NCBI RefSeq assembly: GCF_036231945.1
Contig: NZ_CP109599.1
Coordinates: forward strand, 5,607,501 to 5,671,500
Source of the DNA: Streptomyces sp. NBC_01429
Lineage (GTDB): Bacteria > Actinomycetota > Actinomycetes > Streptomycetales > Streptomycetaceae
Length of the DNA: 64,000 nt
Reading direction: 5' to 3'
Below are positions 7,994 through 17,451 of the stretch, piece by piece. The stretch's first letter is position 1, and each line of letters begins with the position of its first letter. Below the pieces are notes generated by a model. It was not told where the DNA came from and made no database searches. It worked only from the letters and a program-made list of their open reading frames with translations. Both the position numbers and the translations under genes were made by a program.

Positions 7994-9256
7994 TCACACC
8001 GTACGCAGCGCCAGCACCACGTTGTGGCCGCCGAAGCCGAACGAGTTGTTGATCGCCGCGATCGTGCCGCTCGGGAGCGGGCGGGCCTCGCCGCGCACGA
8101 TGTCCGCGTCGACCTCCTCGTCGAGGTCGTCGATGTTGATCGTCGGGGGCGCCACGCGGTGGTACAGCGCGAGGGCCGTCGCGACCGTCTCGATGCCGCC
8201 CGCGCCGCCCAGGAGGTGGCCGGTCATCGACTTCGTGGCCGAGATCGCGACATGGTCGAGGTCGTCGCCCAGGACCCGGCGCAGCGCCTTGATCTCGGCG
8301 ACGTCGCCCTGGGGCGTGGAGGTCGCGTGGGCGTTGAGGTGCGCGACCTCGGCGGGCTTGAGGTCCGACGAGTCCAGCAGGTTCTGCATCGCCTTCGCGA
8401 TCCCGCGGCCGGTGGGCTCGGGCTGGGCGATGTGGTGGGCGTCCGAGGACAGGCCCTGGCCCAGGACCTCGCAGTAGACGCGCGCGCCCCGCTTGGCCGC
8501 GTGTTCGGCGGACTCCAGGACGACGACGCCCGAGCCCTCGCCCATGACGAAGCCGTCGCGTCCCTTGTCGTACGGGCGGGAGGCCTCGGTGGGGTGTTCG
8601 TTGTTCTTGGACATCGCCATCATGTTGGCGAACGCCGCCATGGGCAGCGGGTGGATGGCCGCCTCCGTACCCCCGGCGACGACGACGTCGGCACGGCCGG
8701 TACGGATCATCTCCACGGCGTAGCCGACGGCCTCGGCGCCCGAAGCGCAGGCGGAGACCGGGGTGTGCACGCCCGCCCGGGCGCCCACCTCCAGGCTGAC
8801 GTTGGCGGAGGGGCTGTTGGGCATCAGCATCGGCACGGTGTGCGGGGAGACCCGGCGCTCGCCGCGCTCCTTGAGCACGTCGTACTGGTCGAGCAGGGTC
8901 GTCACGCCGCCGATGCCGGAGGCGATCACGGTCCCGAGCCGGTCCGCGTCGACCGAGGTGTCCTCCCCGGCGCGCGCGGTGAAGCCCGCGTCGGCCCATG
9001 CCTCCCGGGCCGCGATCAGCGCGAACTGCGCCGAGCGGTCCAGCTTGCGGGCGAGCGGACGGGGCAGCACGTCGCCCGGGTCGACAGCCGCGGTGGCGGC
9101 GATACGGACCGGGAGGTTCGCGAAGCGCTCACCCTCCAGGGGGCGTACCCCGGAGCGGCCCGCGAGGAGACCTTCCCAGGTCGAGGCACTGTCGCCACCC
9201 AGCGGTGTGGTTGCGCCGATACCGGTGACGACCACGGTGCGATTGGTCGGGCTCAC
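7994..9256 (-). CDS. fabF: Beta-ketoacyl-ACP synthase II
   Basis: 420 residues, GTG start at 9256 preceded by GGAGAAAG. It performs the chain-elongating Claisen condensation of acyl-enzyme with malonyl-ACP in the cytoplasmic type II fatty-acid pathway. The N-terminus VVVTGIGATTPLGGD is typical of KAS II. The Cys-His-His triad is visible: Cys170 in VSACASG, His310 in NAHATSTPQGD and His347 in KSMTGHLLGGAGG. NNSFGFGGHNVVLALR closes the fold. It is the last gene of fabD-fabH-acpP-fabF, the standard actinomycete order, and is followed by a strong terminator. Confidence 0.97.
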   Translation of the reverse strand: MSPTNRTVVVTGIGATTPLGGDSASTWEGLLAGRSGVRPLEGERFANLPVRIAATAAVDPGDVLPRPLARKLDRSAQFALIAAREAWADAGFTARAGEDTSVDADRLGTVIASGIGGVTTLLDQYDVLKERGERRVSPHTVPMLMPNSPSANVSLEVGARAGVHTPVSACASGAEAVGYAVEMIRTGRADVVVAGGTEAAIHPLPMAAFANMMAMSKNNEHPTEASRPYDKGRDGFVMGEGSGVVVLESAEHAAKRGARVYCEVLGQGLSSDAHHIAQPEPTGRGIAKAMQNLLDSSDLKPAEVAHLNAHATSTPQGDVAEIKALRRVLGDDLDHVAISATKSMTGHLLGGAGGIETVATALALYHRVAPPTINIDDLDEEVDADIVRGEARPLPSGTIAAINNSFGFGGHNVVLALRTV

Positions 9257-9332
9257 TGGAATTCTTTCTCCACGTGTAGAGGGTGCTGAATTTACGGCGC
9301 CACCACCGGGTGGCGTCAGCCGCACTGTCGGG

Positions 9333-9581
9333 TCAGGACTGGTGCTTCGCGATGTAGTCGGCGGCGTCGCCGACCGTCTTCAGGTTCTTGACGTCGTCGT
9401 CCGGGATCTTGACGTCGAAGCGCTCTTCGGCGGCGACGACGACCTCGACCATGGACAGCGAGTCGACGTCCAGGTCGTCGGTGAAGGACTTGTCCAGCTG
9501 GACGTCCTCCGCCGGGATGCCGGCGATCTCGTTGACGATCTCGCCGAGACCCTCGACGATCTGTTCCTGGGTGAAGGCCAT
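9333..9581 (-). CDS. acpP: Acyl carrier protein of fatty-acid synthesis
   Basis: 82 residues, acidic, four-helix ACP. The start at 9581 has AAGGAG upstream; the longer upstream reading frame is not ACP-like. The phosphopantetheine attachment site is Ser41 in DDLDVDSLSMVEVV. It carries growing acyl chains between FabD, FabH and FabF, whose genes flank it, and is 76 bases from fabF. Lower codon bias strength than a polyketide ACP and its place in the fab operon make it the primary-metabolism ACP. Confidence 0.97.
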   Translation of the reverse strand: MAFTQEQIVEGLGEIVNEIAGIPAEDVQLDKSFTDDLDVDSLSMVEVVVAAEERFDVKIPDDDVKNLKTVGDAADYIAKHQS

Positions 9582-9660
9582 GGGGCGCTCCTTTGTAGTA
9601 AGCGGAGGGATATGAGGGTGATAGGGAACAGCGGTTGCGGGCTCCGGAATGATCCGGTGC

Positions 9661-10662
9661 CTAGGGGAGGGTAACGACCGTCGCGGCGTAGACGAGACCC
9701 GCCCCGAAGCCGATGATGAGCGCCGTGTCTCCGCTCTTCGCCTGTCCGGTCGCCAGGAGCCGCTCCATCGCGAGCGGGATCGAGGCGGCCGAGGTGTTGC
9801 CGGTGGTCTCCACGTCACGCGCGACCGTGACGCTCTCCGGCAGCTTCAGAGTCTTCACCATCGAGTCGATGATCCGCATATTGGCCTGATGCGGGATGAA
9901 GACGTCCAGTTCATCCGAGGTGATTCCGGCGACGTCCAGCGCCTGCTGGGCGACCTTCGCCATCTCGAAGACGGCCCAGCGGAAGACCGCCTGGCCTTCC
10001 TGGGTGATGGCCGGAAACTTCTCCGGCCTGCCCTCACGGTAGTCGTCCCACGGCACGGTCTGCTTGATGGTGTCCGACTTGTCACCCTCGGAGCCCCAGA
10101 CCGTGGGGCCGATCATCGGCTCCTTCGCCGGTCCGACGACCACGGCGCCCGCGCCGTCACCGAACAGGAAGGCCGTCGCGCGGTCCTCCGGGTCGGTCAG
10201 GTCCGAGAGCCGCTCCACGCCGATGACCAGGACGTATTCGGCCGAGCCGTCCACGATCATGCCCTTGGCCAGGGTCAGGCCGTAGCCGAAGCCGGCGCAG
10301 GCCGCGGAGATGTCGAACGCGGCGGGCCTGCCCGCGCCGATCCTGTCCGCGATCTCCGTCGCGATGGCCGGAGTCTGCTTGAAGTGCGAGACGGTGGAGA
10401 CGATCACGCCACCGATCTGCTCGGGGGTGATCCCCGCGTCCGCGATCGCCTTGCCGGACGCCTCGGCGGACATCGCGGCGACGGTCTCCTCGGGGGAGGC
10501 CCAGTGGCGGCTGGCGATACCGGAGCGGGAGCGGATCCACTCGTCGGACGAGTCGATCGTTTCCAGGATCACCTCGTTGGGCACGACCCGGGTCGGGCGG
10601 TAGCCGCCCACACCCATGATCCGCGCGTACGGAGCGCCCTTGCTGGGCTTGATCTTCGCCAT
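9661..10662 (-). CDS. fabH: Beta-ketoacyl-ACP synthase III
   Basis: 333 residues. It starts fatty-acid synthesis by condensing an acyl-CoA (in Streptomyces, branched or short straight-chain) with malonyl-ACP. The Cys-His-Asn triad is present: Cys122 in DISAACAGFGYGL, His258 in FIPHQANMRI and Asn289 in ETTGNTSAASIPLA. FGAGLVYAATVV ends the protein. The gene sits 13 bases after fabD with the start ATG at 10662 and is followed by acpP after 79 bases. It belongs to the same transcription unit. Confidence 0.97.
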   Translation of the reverse strand: MAKIKPSKGAPYARIMGVGGYRPTRVVPNEVILETIDSSDEWIRSRSGIASRHWASPEETVAAMSAEASGKAIADAGITPEQIGGVIVSTVSHFKQTPAIATEIADRIGAGRPAAFDISAACAGFGYGLTLAKGMIVDGSAEYVLVIGVERLSDLTDPEDRATAFLFGDGAGAVVVGPAKEPMIGPTVWGSEGDKSDTIKQTVPWDDYREGRPEKFPAITQEGQAVFRWAVFEMAKVAQQALDVAGITSDELDVFIPHQANMRIIDSMVKTLKLPESVTVARDVETTGNTSAASIPLAMERLLATGQAKSGDTALIIGFGAGLVYAATVVTLP

Positions 10663-10675
10663 TGCTCTCTGGCTC

Positions 10676-11617
10676 CTATTCAGCCGTGGAGGAGTGTTCG
10701 GCGATCAGCGCGCGGGCGGCGTCGAGGTCGTCGGGGGTCTTCAGCGCGAGGGTCTTCACTCCCGGCAGCGCGCGCTTGGCGATGCCGGTGAGGGTGCCGC
10801 CGGGGGACAGTTCGAGCACCGCGGTCACGCCCCGTGCCTGGAAGGTCTCCATGCACAGGTCCCAGCGCACCGGGTTGGCGACCTGGCCGACCAGCCGGGT
10901 CACGATCTCGGCCCCGGTGGCGACGGCCCGCCCGTCGCTGTTGGAGACGTACGGTACGAGCGGATCGGCGGCGGAGACGGAGTCCGCGGCGGCTTCGAGC
11001 TGCTCGACGGCGGAGGCCATGTGGTGTGTGTGGAACGCCCCGGCGACCTTGAGCGCGACCACGCGCCGTACGCCCTCCGGCTTGTCCTCGGCCAGCGCGG
11101 CGAGCTGTTCGAGCGTGCCCGCGGCGACGATCTGGCCGGCGCCGTTCACGTTCGCCGGCGTCAGGCCGAGCTTGTCGAGGTGCGCGAGCGTGGTGTCCGG
11201 GTCGCCGCCGAGCAGCGCCGACATACCGGTCTCCGTGACGGCGGCGGCCTCGGCCATCGCCAGTCCGCGCACCCGTACGAGCCGCATCGCGACGTCGTCG
11301 TCCAGCACACCGGCGAGCGCCGTAGCGGCCAGCTCACCGACGCTGTGGCCGGCCGTGACACCGACGTCACGCACGACGTCCGCGGTGGTGGGGAAGAGCT
11401 GACGCGCCGACAGCAGCGCGGCGGCCACCAGCAGCGGCTGGGCGACCGCGGTGTCGCGGATCTCGTCCGCGTCGGCGTCCGTGCCGTAGTGGACCAGGTC
11501 GAGGTCGAGCGCGGCCGACCACGCCCGCAGCCGGGCTTCGGCACCGGGCAGATCGAGCCAGGGAGTCAGGAAGCCGGGCGTCTGAGCGCCTTGGCCGGGA
11601 GCGACGAGTACGAGCAC
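10676..11617 (-). CDS. fabD: Malonyl-CoA:ACP transacylase
   Basis: 313 residues from GTG at 11617, giving VLVLVAPGQGAQTPGF; a second GTG at 11623 is in frame and the AAGAGAGAG site could serve either. The enzyme loads malonate onto AcpP. The GQGAQ motif lies at residues 9-13, the nucleophile Ser92 in TAGHSVGELAA, and the catalytic His196 in AGAFHTHHM. It is first in the fab operon, 83 bases after the convergent-direction regulator fasR (same strand). That gap contains an AT-rich stretch (TTGTCGTACTCC, AACAATTC) that is the likely fabD promoter and FasR target (inference). Confidence 0.95.
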   Translation of the reverse strand: MLVLVAPGQGAQTPGFLTPWLDLPGAEARLRAWSAALDLDLVHYGTDADADEIRDTAVAQPLLVAAALLSARQLFPTTADVVRDVGVTAGHSVGELAATALAGVLDDDVAMRLVRVRGLAMAEAAAVTETGMSALLGGDPDTTLAHLDKLGLTPANVNGAGQIVAAGTLEQLAALAEDKPEGVRRVVALKVAGAFHTHHMASAVEQLEAAADSVSAADPLVPYVSNSDGRAVATGAEIVTRLVGQVANPVRWDLCMETFQARGVTAVLELSPGGTLTGIAKRALPGVKTLALKTPDDLDAARALIAEHSSTAE

Positions 11618-11706
11618 CCTCACACTCTCTCTTGTGGACGGCCCTCGCCGCCCGTGGGGAGGGGAACGAAGAACCGCTGGGGGAATTGTTGGAGTACGAC
11701 AAAAGT

Positions 11707-12894
11707 CTAGGACCGTGGATCGCCGTCGGCCAAGCGTCCCAGGATCAATGCGATCCTCAGTGTGAACGCCGACCTGACGTCGGACGGTGACCACCCGGTG
11801 ACGTCAGTCACACGTCGGAGCCGGTAGCGCACGGTGTTGGGATGTACGAAGAGCATCCGCGCGGCACCCTCCAGACTGCTCGCCTGCTCCAGATAGACAC
11901 TCAGAGTCTCCAGCAGCGCCGACCCCGCCTCTTCCAGCGGTCTGTAGATCTCCTCCACCAACTGCTCGCGCGCGGCAGGGTCGGAGGCGATCGCGCGCTC
12001 CGGCAGGAGATCGTCCGAGAGGACCGGCCGCGGGGCGTCCTGCCAGGCGAAACACGCCTTCAGCCCGGCGGCTGCGGCCTGCGCCGACTTGGTGGCGGCC
12101 AGCAGATCGGGCACGACCGGGCCCGCCACGACGGGACCCGCCGCATAGGGGCCGATCAGGGCCTTGGCGACCTGGAGCGGGTTGTCGCTGCCGCCGGCGA
12201 TCACCACGAGCCGGTTGCCCAGCACCCCCGTGAGCACCTGGAGCTTGGCGTGCCTGGAGGCCCGGCGGATCGCCTCCACCGTCAGCTCGCTGTCCCCGTC
12301 GGGGGCGGTGCCGAGCAGTACGCAGACGTGTTCCGGGGAGTTCCAGCCGAGCGCCGCCGCCCGCGAGATCGTGCCCTCGTCGGCCTCACCGGAGAGCACG
12401 GCGTTGACCACCAGCGACTCCAGCCGGGCGTCCCACGCGCCGCGCGCCTCGGCGGCCTGCGCGTACACCTGGGCGGTCGCGAAGGCGATCTCCCGCGCGT
12501 AGACCAGCAGCGCCTCGCGCAGCACGGCCTCGTCACCCGGGGCGGCGACCTCGCCGACCGCGCTCTCCATTACCTCGATCGAGGTACGCACCATCTCCAC
12601 GGTCTGGCGCAAAGTGATCGCCCGCGTCAGCTCGCGCGGCGCCGTACCGAAGACATCGGTCGAGATGGCCTGCGGGGCTTCCGGATGCCGGAACCACTCG
12701 GTGAACGCGGCGATCCCCGCCTGGGCGACCAGCCCGATCCACGAACGGTTCTCCGGCGGCATCGCGCGGTACCACGGCAGCGTCTCGTCCATGCGGGCGA
12801 TGGCGTCCGCGGCGAGCCGGCCGGAGGACCGCTCCAGCCGCCGCAGTGTCGCGGGATGCGGATGCGGACGGGGTTCGTTCGAGGCTTCTGGCAC
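11707..12894 (-). CDS. fasR: PucR-type regulator of fatty-acid synthesis
   Basis: About 395 residues from the GTG at 12894 (VPEASNEPRPHPHPATLRRLE); an ATG at 12912 in frame is less likely because no purine-rich site precedes it. The N-terminal and central region contains ARMDETLPWYRAMPPENRSWIGLVAQAG, and the C-terminus is a PucR-type helix-turn-helix (LEGAARMLFVHPNTVRYRLRRV, about 335-370). Location directly upstream of fabD on the same strand matches FasR, the known activator of the fab operon in Streptomyces. It is divergent from the pirin gene. Confidence 0.92.
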   Translation of the reverse strand: MPEASNEPRPHPHPATLRRLERSSGRLAADAIARMDETLPWYRAMPPENRSWIGLVAQAGIAAFTEWFRHPEAPQAISTDVFGTAPRELTRAITLRQTVEMVRTSIEVMESAVGEVAAPGDEAVLREALLVYAREIAFATAQVYAQAAEARGAWDARLESLVVNAVLSGEADEGTISRAAALGWNSPEHVCVLLGTAPDGDSELTVEAIRRASRHAKLQVLTGVLGNRLVVIAGGSDNPLQVAKALIGPYAAGPVVAGPVVPDLLAATKSAQAAAAGLKACFAWQDAPRPVLSDDLLPERAIASDPAAREQLVEEIYRPLEEAGSALLETLSVYLEQASSLEGAARMLFVHPNTVRYRLRRVTDVTGWSPSDVRSAFTLRIALILGRLADGDPRS

Positions 12895-12939
12895 GGGACA
12901 AGACTGCCTCATCGTGACAGGAGGGTGCGGGCCCGGGGC

Positions 12940-12952
12940 TACGGTGGGGCTG
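12940..12952 (+). promoter_or_regulatory. -10 element of probably leaderless pirin mRNA
   Basis: TACGGT at 12940-12945 is six bases before the GTG start at 12952, with no clear Shine-Dalgarno. A weak TGACAG at 12915-12920 could be the -35, at an over-long spacing of 19. Confidence 0.45.
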
Positions 12953-13611
12953 TGATTCTCGTACGGCACGCGGCCCAGCGGTACGCCGGGGGCGACCCGG
13001 CGGCAGGCATCGAATCCCTGCACGCCTTCTCCTTCGGGCGGTTCTACGACCCGGACAACCTGCGCTTCGGCGCGCTCCTCGCCTGCAACGAGGAGCGCCT
13101 CGCGCCCGGCGCCGGCTTCGACGAACACCCGCACAGCCAGACCGAGATCGTCACCTGGGTCGTGACGGGCGAGCTGACCCACCGCGACTCGGCGGGACAC
13201 GCCACCGTGGTGCGCGCGGGCGACCTCCAGCGGCTCGGATCGGCCTCCGGGGTACGGCACGTGGAGCGCAACGACGGCCCGGACCCGCTGGTCTTCGTAC
13301 AGATGTGGCTCGCGCCCCTGGAGCCGGGCGGCGAGCCCGCGTACGAGGTCGTGCGGGACGTCGAGGACTCGGTTCCGTACGCCGTGGAGCGGGCCGGGGC
13401 GGTGCTGCGCGTGAGCCGTCCGGGCGCGGGCGAACGCCGCGCCGTGCCCGAGGCGCCGTGCGTGTACGTCCATGTGGTGCGCGGCGGCGTACGGCTCGCG
13501 GAAGAGCCCCTGGGCCCCGGGGACTCGGCCCGGATCACGGACGGGGCGGGGCTGGAGCTGGTCGCGGGCCCGGCGGGCGCCGAAGTGCTGCTCTGGGAGC
13601 TGCCGGGCTGA
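12952..13611 (+). CDS. Pirin family protein
   Basis: 219 residues, GTG start. It is a bicupin with the pirin signature FYDPDNLRFGALLACNEERLAPGAGFDEHPHSQTEIVTWVVTGELTHRDS, which carries the metal-binding His residues (HPHSQTE) and the later GTG-like turn; RHVERNDG follows. Some bacterial pirins oxidise quercetin and others bind metabolic enzymes; no specific role can be read here. The C-terminal cupin is shorter and more divergent (CVYVHVVRGGVRLAEEPLGPGDSARITDG). It is divergent from fasR and converges on the hydrolase gene at 13637. Confidence 0.9.
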   Translation: MILVRHAAQRYAGGDPAAGIESLHAFSFGRFYDPDNLRFGALLACNEERLAPGAGFDEHPHSQTEIVTWVVTGELTHRDSAGHATVVRAGDLQRLGSASGVRHVERNDGPDPLVFVQMWLAPLEPGGEPAYEVVRDVEDSVPYAVERAGAVLRVSRPGAGERRAVPEAPCVYVHVVRGGVRLAEEPLGPGDSARITDGAGLELVAGPAGAEVLLWELPG

Positions 13612-13636
13612 GCGGCGGTTACGGGCCCGGTGGGGG

Positions 13637-14461
13637 TCAGCCCGCGCGCAGCTCCGCCAGCACCGCGTCCGTGAACGGCGGCCACGCCTCGACCGCCCAC
13701 GGCCCGAAGGGCCGGTCGGCCAGCGCCACGCACGCCGCGCCCGCGTCCGGGTCGACCCACAGGAACGTGCCGGACTGGCCGAAGTGCCCGAACGTGTGCG
13801 GCGAGGACGAAACGCCCGTCCAGTGCGGGGACTTGGCGTCCCGGATCTCGAACCCCAGCCCCCAGTCGTTGTTCTTCTGGTGCCCGTAGCCCGGCAGCAC
13901 CCCGGCGAGCCCGGGGTGGACGACGGTCATGGCCTCCAGCACCGTCCGCGCGTCCAGCAGCCGGGGCGCCTGGAGTTCGGCGGCGAACCGGATCAGGTCG
14001 TCCACGGTCGAGACGCCGTCCTTGGCGGGCGAGCCGTCCGTGGCCAGGGAGGTCGCGGCCATGCCCAGCGGTTCGAGCACCGCCTCGCGCAGATAGTCGG
14101 CGAACGGGATCCCGGTCACCTCGGCGACATGCGCGCCGAGCACCTCGAACCCGGCGTTCGAGTAGAGCCTGCGGGTGCCGGGAGCGCCGACGGTGCGGTG
14201 CTCGTCGAAGGCCAGCCCGCTGGTGTGCGCGAGCAGATGCCGGACGGTGGCCCCCTCGGGCCCGGCCGGCTCGTCCAGCTCGACGGCGCCCTCCTCGTAC
14301 GCCACCAGCACCGCGTACGCGGCCAGCGGCTTGGTCACGGAGGCGAGCGGGAACCGTCGCGATGCCGGGCCGTACGATCCGACGACGGTGCCGTCCGCCC
14401 GCACGGCGGCGGCGGCGGCGGTGGGTACGGGCCAGTTCTCGATCATCGTCAGGCTCTGCAT
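13637..14461 (-). CDS. Serine hydrolase of the beta-lactamase (class C/PBP) fold
   Basis: 274 residues, no evident signal peptide, so probably cytoplasmic. The SxxK motif is Ser41-Val-Thr-Lys44 (PLASVTKPLAAYAV) and the YxN motif is Tyr100-Ser-Asn (RRLYSNAGFEVLGAHVAEVTG). HLLAHTSGLAFDE is typical of the esterase/D-aminopeptidase branch of the family, which is also short. A KTG-like third motif is replaced by HFGQSGTFLWVDP. Likely esterase, amidase or peptidase rather than resistance beta-lactamase. It converges on the pirin gene with 25 bases between stops. Confidence 0.88.
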   Translation of the reverse strand: MQSLTMIENWPVPTAAAAAVRADGTVVGSYGPASRRFPLASVTKPLAAYAVLVAYEEGAVELDEPAGPEGATVRHLLAHTSGLAFDEHRTVGAPGTRRLYSNAGFEVLGAHVAEVTGIPFADYLREAVLEPLGMAATSLATDGSPAKDGVSTVDDLIRFAAELQAPRLLDARTVLEAMTVVHPGLAGVLPGYGHQKNNDWGLGFEIRDAKSPHWTGVSSSPHTFGHFGQSGTFLWVDPDAGAACVALADRPFGPWAVEAWPPFTDAVLAELRAG

Positions 14462-14487
14462 GGCGACGAGCCTAACCAGAGCCTCGG

Positions 14488-14556
14488 CTACAGCCTCAGC
14501 CGCATCGCGTCGGGGGCGGGGACGAAGCCCAGCGACGCGTACAGGCCCTCGCCTCC
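14488..14556 (-). pseudogene. C-terminal remnant of a GNAT acetyltransferase
   Basis: The frame ending at the TAG at 14488 reads GLYASLGFVPAPDAMRLRL, which is the usual closing strand-helix-strand of GNAT N-acetyltransferases. Upstream in the same frame the residues are Arg/Gly-rich and not GNAT-like, and a nearby phrase resembling GNAT sequence lies in another frame. No full acetyltransferase is present. It is best read as the tail of a gene deleted up to the MerR promoter. Confidence 0.55.
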
Positions 14557-14670
14557 ACCGACGCGTGCGGGCGGACCAGTTCTTCGGCGTCGGCCGGTAC
14601 GGCGGAACGTGCGAGGCTCATGGGGCAGCACGCCAACCGGCCACGCCACGAAACTCGTGCCCTTTTCGGC

Positions 14671-14709
14671 TTGCTTGGAGTGCACTCCAAGGATTTAGCG
14701 TGGAAGACA
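14671..14709 (+). promoter_or_regulatory. MerR-type promoter and operator
   Basis: TTGCTT (14671-14676) and TAGCGT (14696-14701) form a promoter with a 19-base spacer, the long spacing typical of MerR targets. A perfect 18-base palindrome CTTGGAGTG/CACTCCAAG (14674-14691) fills the spacer. The predicted start of transcription is at or next to the ATG at 14709, so the mRNA is probably leaderless. Confidence 0.8.
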
Positions 14710-15173
14710 TGACGCTGACCGAGAGCAGCCCCGTACTGATGGACGGCGCGCAGTCCTGCGCCTCGCCGCCGCACAGGCATCCGCGCGCCGACGGTGACGA
14801 TCAGTACACGATCAGCGAGGTGGCCGCCCTCACCGGCCTCACCGCGCACACGCTGCGCTGGTACGAGCGCATCGGCCTGATGCCGCACGTCGACAGGTCC
14901 CACACCGGCCAGCGCCGCTTCCGCAACGCGGACCTGGACTGGCTCTCCTTCGTCACCAAGCTGCGGCTGACCGGAATGCCCGTCGCGGACATGGTCCGTT
15001 ACGCCGAGCTGATCCGGGTAGGAGACGAGACGTTCGAGGAGCGCCGGGAGCTGCTGGCGCGGACCCGGCGCGACGTCCTGAACCGGATCGCGGAGCTTCA
15101 GGACACGGTCGCCGTCCTCGACTACAAGATCAGTTTTTACGCGGACGCCCACAAGGCGTCGGAGAGGGTCTGA
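14709..15173 (+). CDS. MerR family transcriptional regulator
   Basis: 154 residues from ATG 14709; a GTG at 14700 is in frame but overlaps the -10. The winged helix-turn-helix is YTISEVAALTGLTAHTLRWYERIGLM (about 36-62), followed by HTGQRRFRNADLDWLSFVTKLRLTGMPVADM. A long dimerisation helix (DETFEERRELLARTRRDVLNRIAEL) ends the protein. It has no Cys cluster in the effector part, so it is not a metal or redox sensor of the SoxR kind. The palindrome in its own promoter and the aldo/keto reductase gene six bases downstream indicate an autoregulated two-gene unit, as seen in other actinomycete MerR-AKR pairs. Confidence 0.9.
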   Translation: MTLTESSPVLMDGAQSCASPPHRHPRADGDDQYTISEVAALTGLTAHTLRWYERIGLMPHVDRSHTGQRRFRNADLDWLSFVTKLRLTGMPVADMVRYAELIRVGDETFEERRELLARTRRDVLNRIAELQDTVAVLDYKISFYADAHKASERV

Positions 15174-15179
15174 ACCCTG

Positions 15180-16208
<1,029 letters not shown>

Positions 16209-16236
16209 CACCCGCGCCCAGCACCACGTCCGGGGG

Positions 16237-17451
16237 TCAGAGGGCCCCCAGCGCGTACACCGCGAAGCCCGCCGCCAGCAGCCCGGCCGCCGCGCGGCGG
16301 GCCCGCGCCGCACGCGTCCCCGCCGCCCACGGGCCGTCGAAGGCGCGGGCGTGGCGCCCGATGAGGACGAGCAGGGCGGCGAAGAGCGGCATCCACGTCA
16401 GCCGGGCCACGATCCAGCCGGGCGAGTCGGGCGCCGTGGTCAGCCCGGTCACCGCGCCGCCCAGCGCGGCCCCGGGCACGGCGGCGGCCAGCATCGCCGT
16501 CTGGTGCCAGCACAGGATCGTCATCGCCGACAGATTGACGACGACCACCGGAGCCCACAGCGCGGGCCGCCGCAGCAGGGCCCCGATCCGGTCGCGGAGC
16601 AGGATCGCCGCACCGCTCTGCGCTGCGGCCAGGGCGAGGACCAGCAGCGACGGCGGATGGGAGTTGGTCCGTACCTCGCCGGGCACCCCGACCATCGACG
16701 CCGGATAGTGGAAGACGGCCAGCAGCGCCGCGAACAGCAGCGCGCCGCCGACGAGCAGGGCGCGCGCCTCGCGCCGGCCGACGCGCCCCTCGCCCCAGGC
16801 GACGCCCAGCTGGTACGCGAACAGCCAGCCCGGCAGGATGTTCACCAGGCTCAGCCAGGACGGTACGTCCTGCGCGTACGGCCCGTACCGCAGGAAGTCC
16901 ACCACCGCGACGCTCCCCAGCAGCGGAGCCGCCGCCCAGACCCCCATCCGCCGCGCGGCGCGCACGCAGTACGGGGTCAGCGCGGTCACCCCCACGTACA
17001 CCCCGACGAACCACAGCGGCTGGATCACCAGCGTCGTGCCGGTCCGCAGCGTGGTGCCGGGCACGCCGAGCGCGTACAGCACCGGGAGCAGCACCGCCCA
17101 GACCGCCGTCACCCCGAGCACCGGCCTGCCCAGCCGCACCAGCCGCTGCCGCAGCCAGGCGCCGGTCGTGGACTTCCGGCGGCGGTACGAGAGCACGGAC
17201 GCGTACCCGCCGACCAGGAAGAAGATCCCCAGCATCTGGAGCACCCAGCTGACCGGCGCGAGGCCGCCGAAGGCGGAGAGCGGGCTCGCGTTGCGCAGCG
17301 CGCCGTCCGCGTCGAGGGTGAAGCCGCCGAGCAGCCAGTGCCCGGTGGGCACGGCGAGCAGCGCGAGGGCGCGCAGACCGTCGATCGCGCGGTCGCGGTG
17401 GGCGGGGGTCCGCGCCTCGATCGCCGCGACGGTCGTGGCGAGCGTCGTCAT
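16237..17451 (-). CDS. Acyltransferase 3 family membrane protein
   Basis: 404 residues with about ten hydrophobic segments. RDRAIDGLRALALLAVPTGHWLLGG near the N-terminus is the acyltransferase 3 signature, with the conserved Arg of RAIDGLR and His of GHW. The stretch GIFFLVGGYASVLSYRRRK follows. Such proteins transfer acyl groups across the membrane to surface polysaccharides, peptidoglycan or lipids. Its ATG overlaps the stop of the upstream hydrolase gene (ATGA), so the two are one operon. The hydrolase may act on the same acylated surface material (inference). Confidence 0.88.
   Translation of the reverse strand: MTTLATTVAAIEARTPAHRDRAIDGLRALALLAVPTGHWLLGGFTLDADGALRNASPLSAFGGLAPVSWVLQMLGIFFLVGGYASVLSYRRRKSTTGAWLRQRLVRLGRPVLGVTAVWAVLLPVLYALGVPGTTLRTGTTLVIQPLWFVGVYVGVTALTPYCVRAARRMGVWAAAPLLGSVAVVDFLRYGPYAQDVPSWLSLVNILPGWLFAYQLGVAWGEGRVGRREARALLVGGALLFAALLAVFHYPASMVGVPGEVRTNSHPPSLLVLALAAAQSGAAILLRDRIGALLRRPALWAPVVVVNLSAMTILCWHQTAMLAAAVPGAALGGAVTGLTTAPDSPGWIVARLTWMPLFAALLVLIGRHARAFDGPWAAGTRAARARRAAAGLLAAGFAVYALGAL

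Noticed and set aside
6650-9289. 879-residue plus-strand reading frame over hydrolase and fabF
   Set aside because: Shadow of two minus-strand genes and their intervening terminator.
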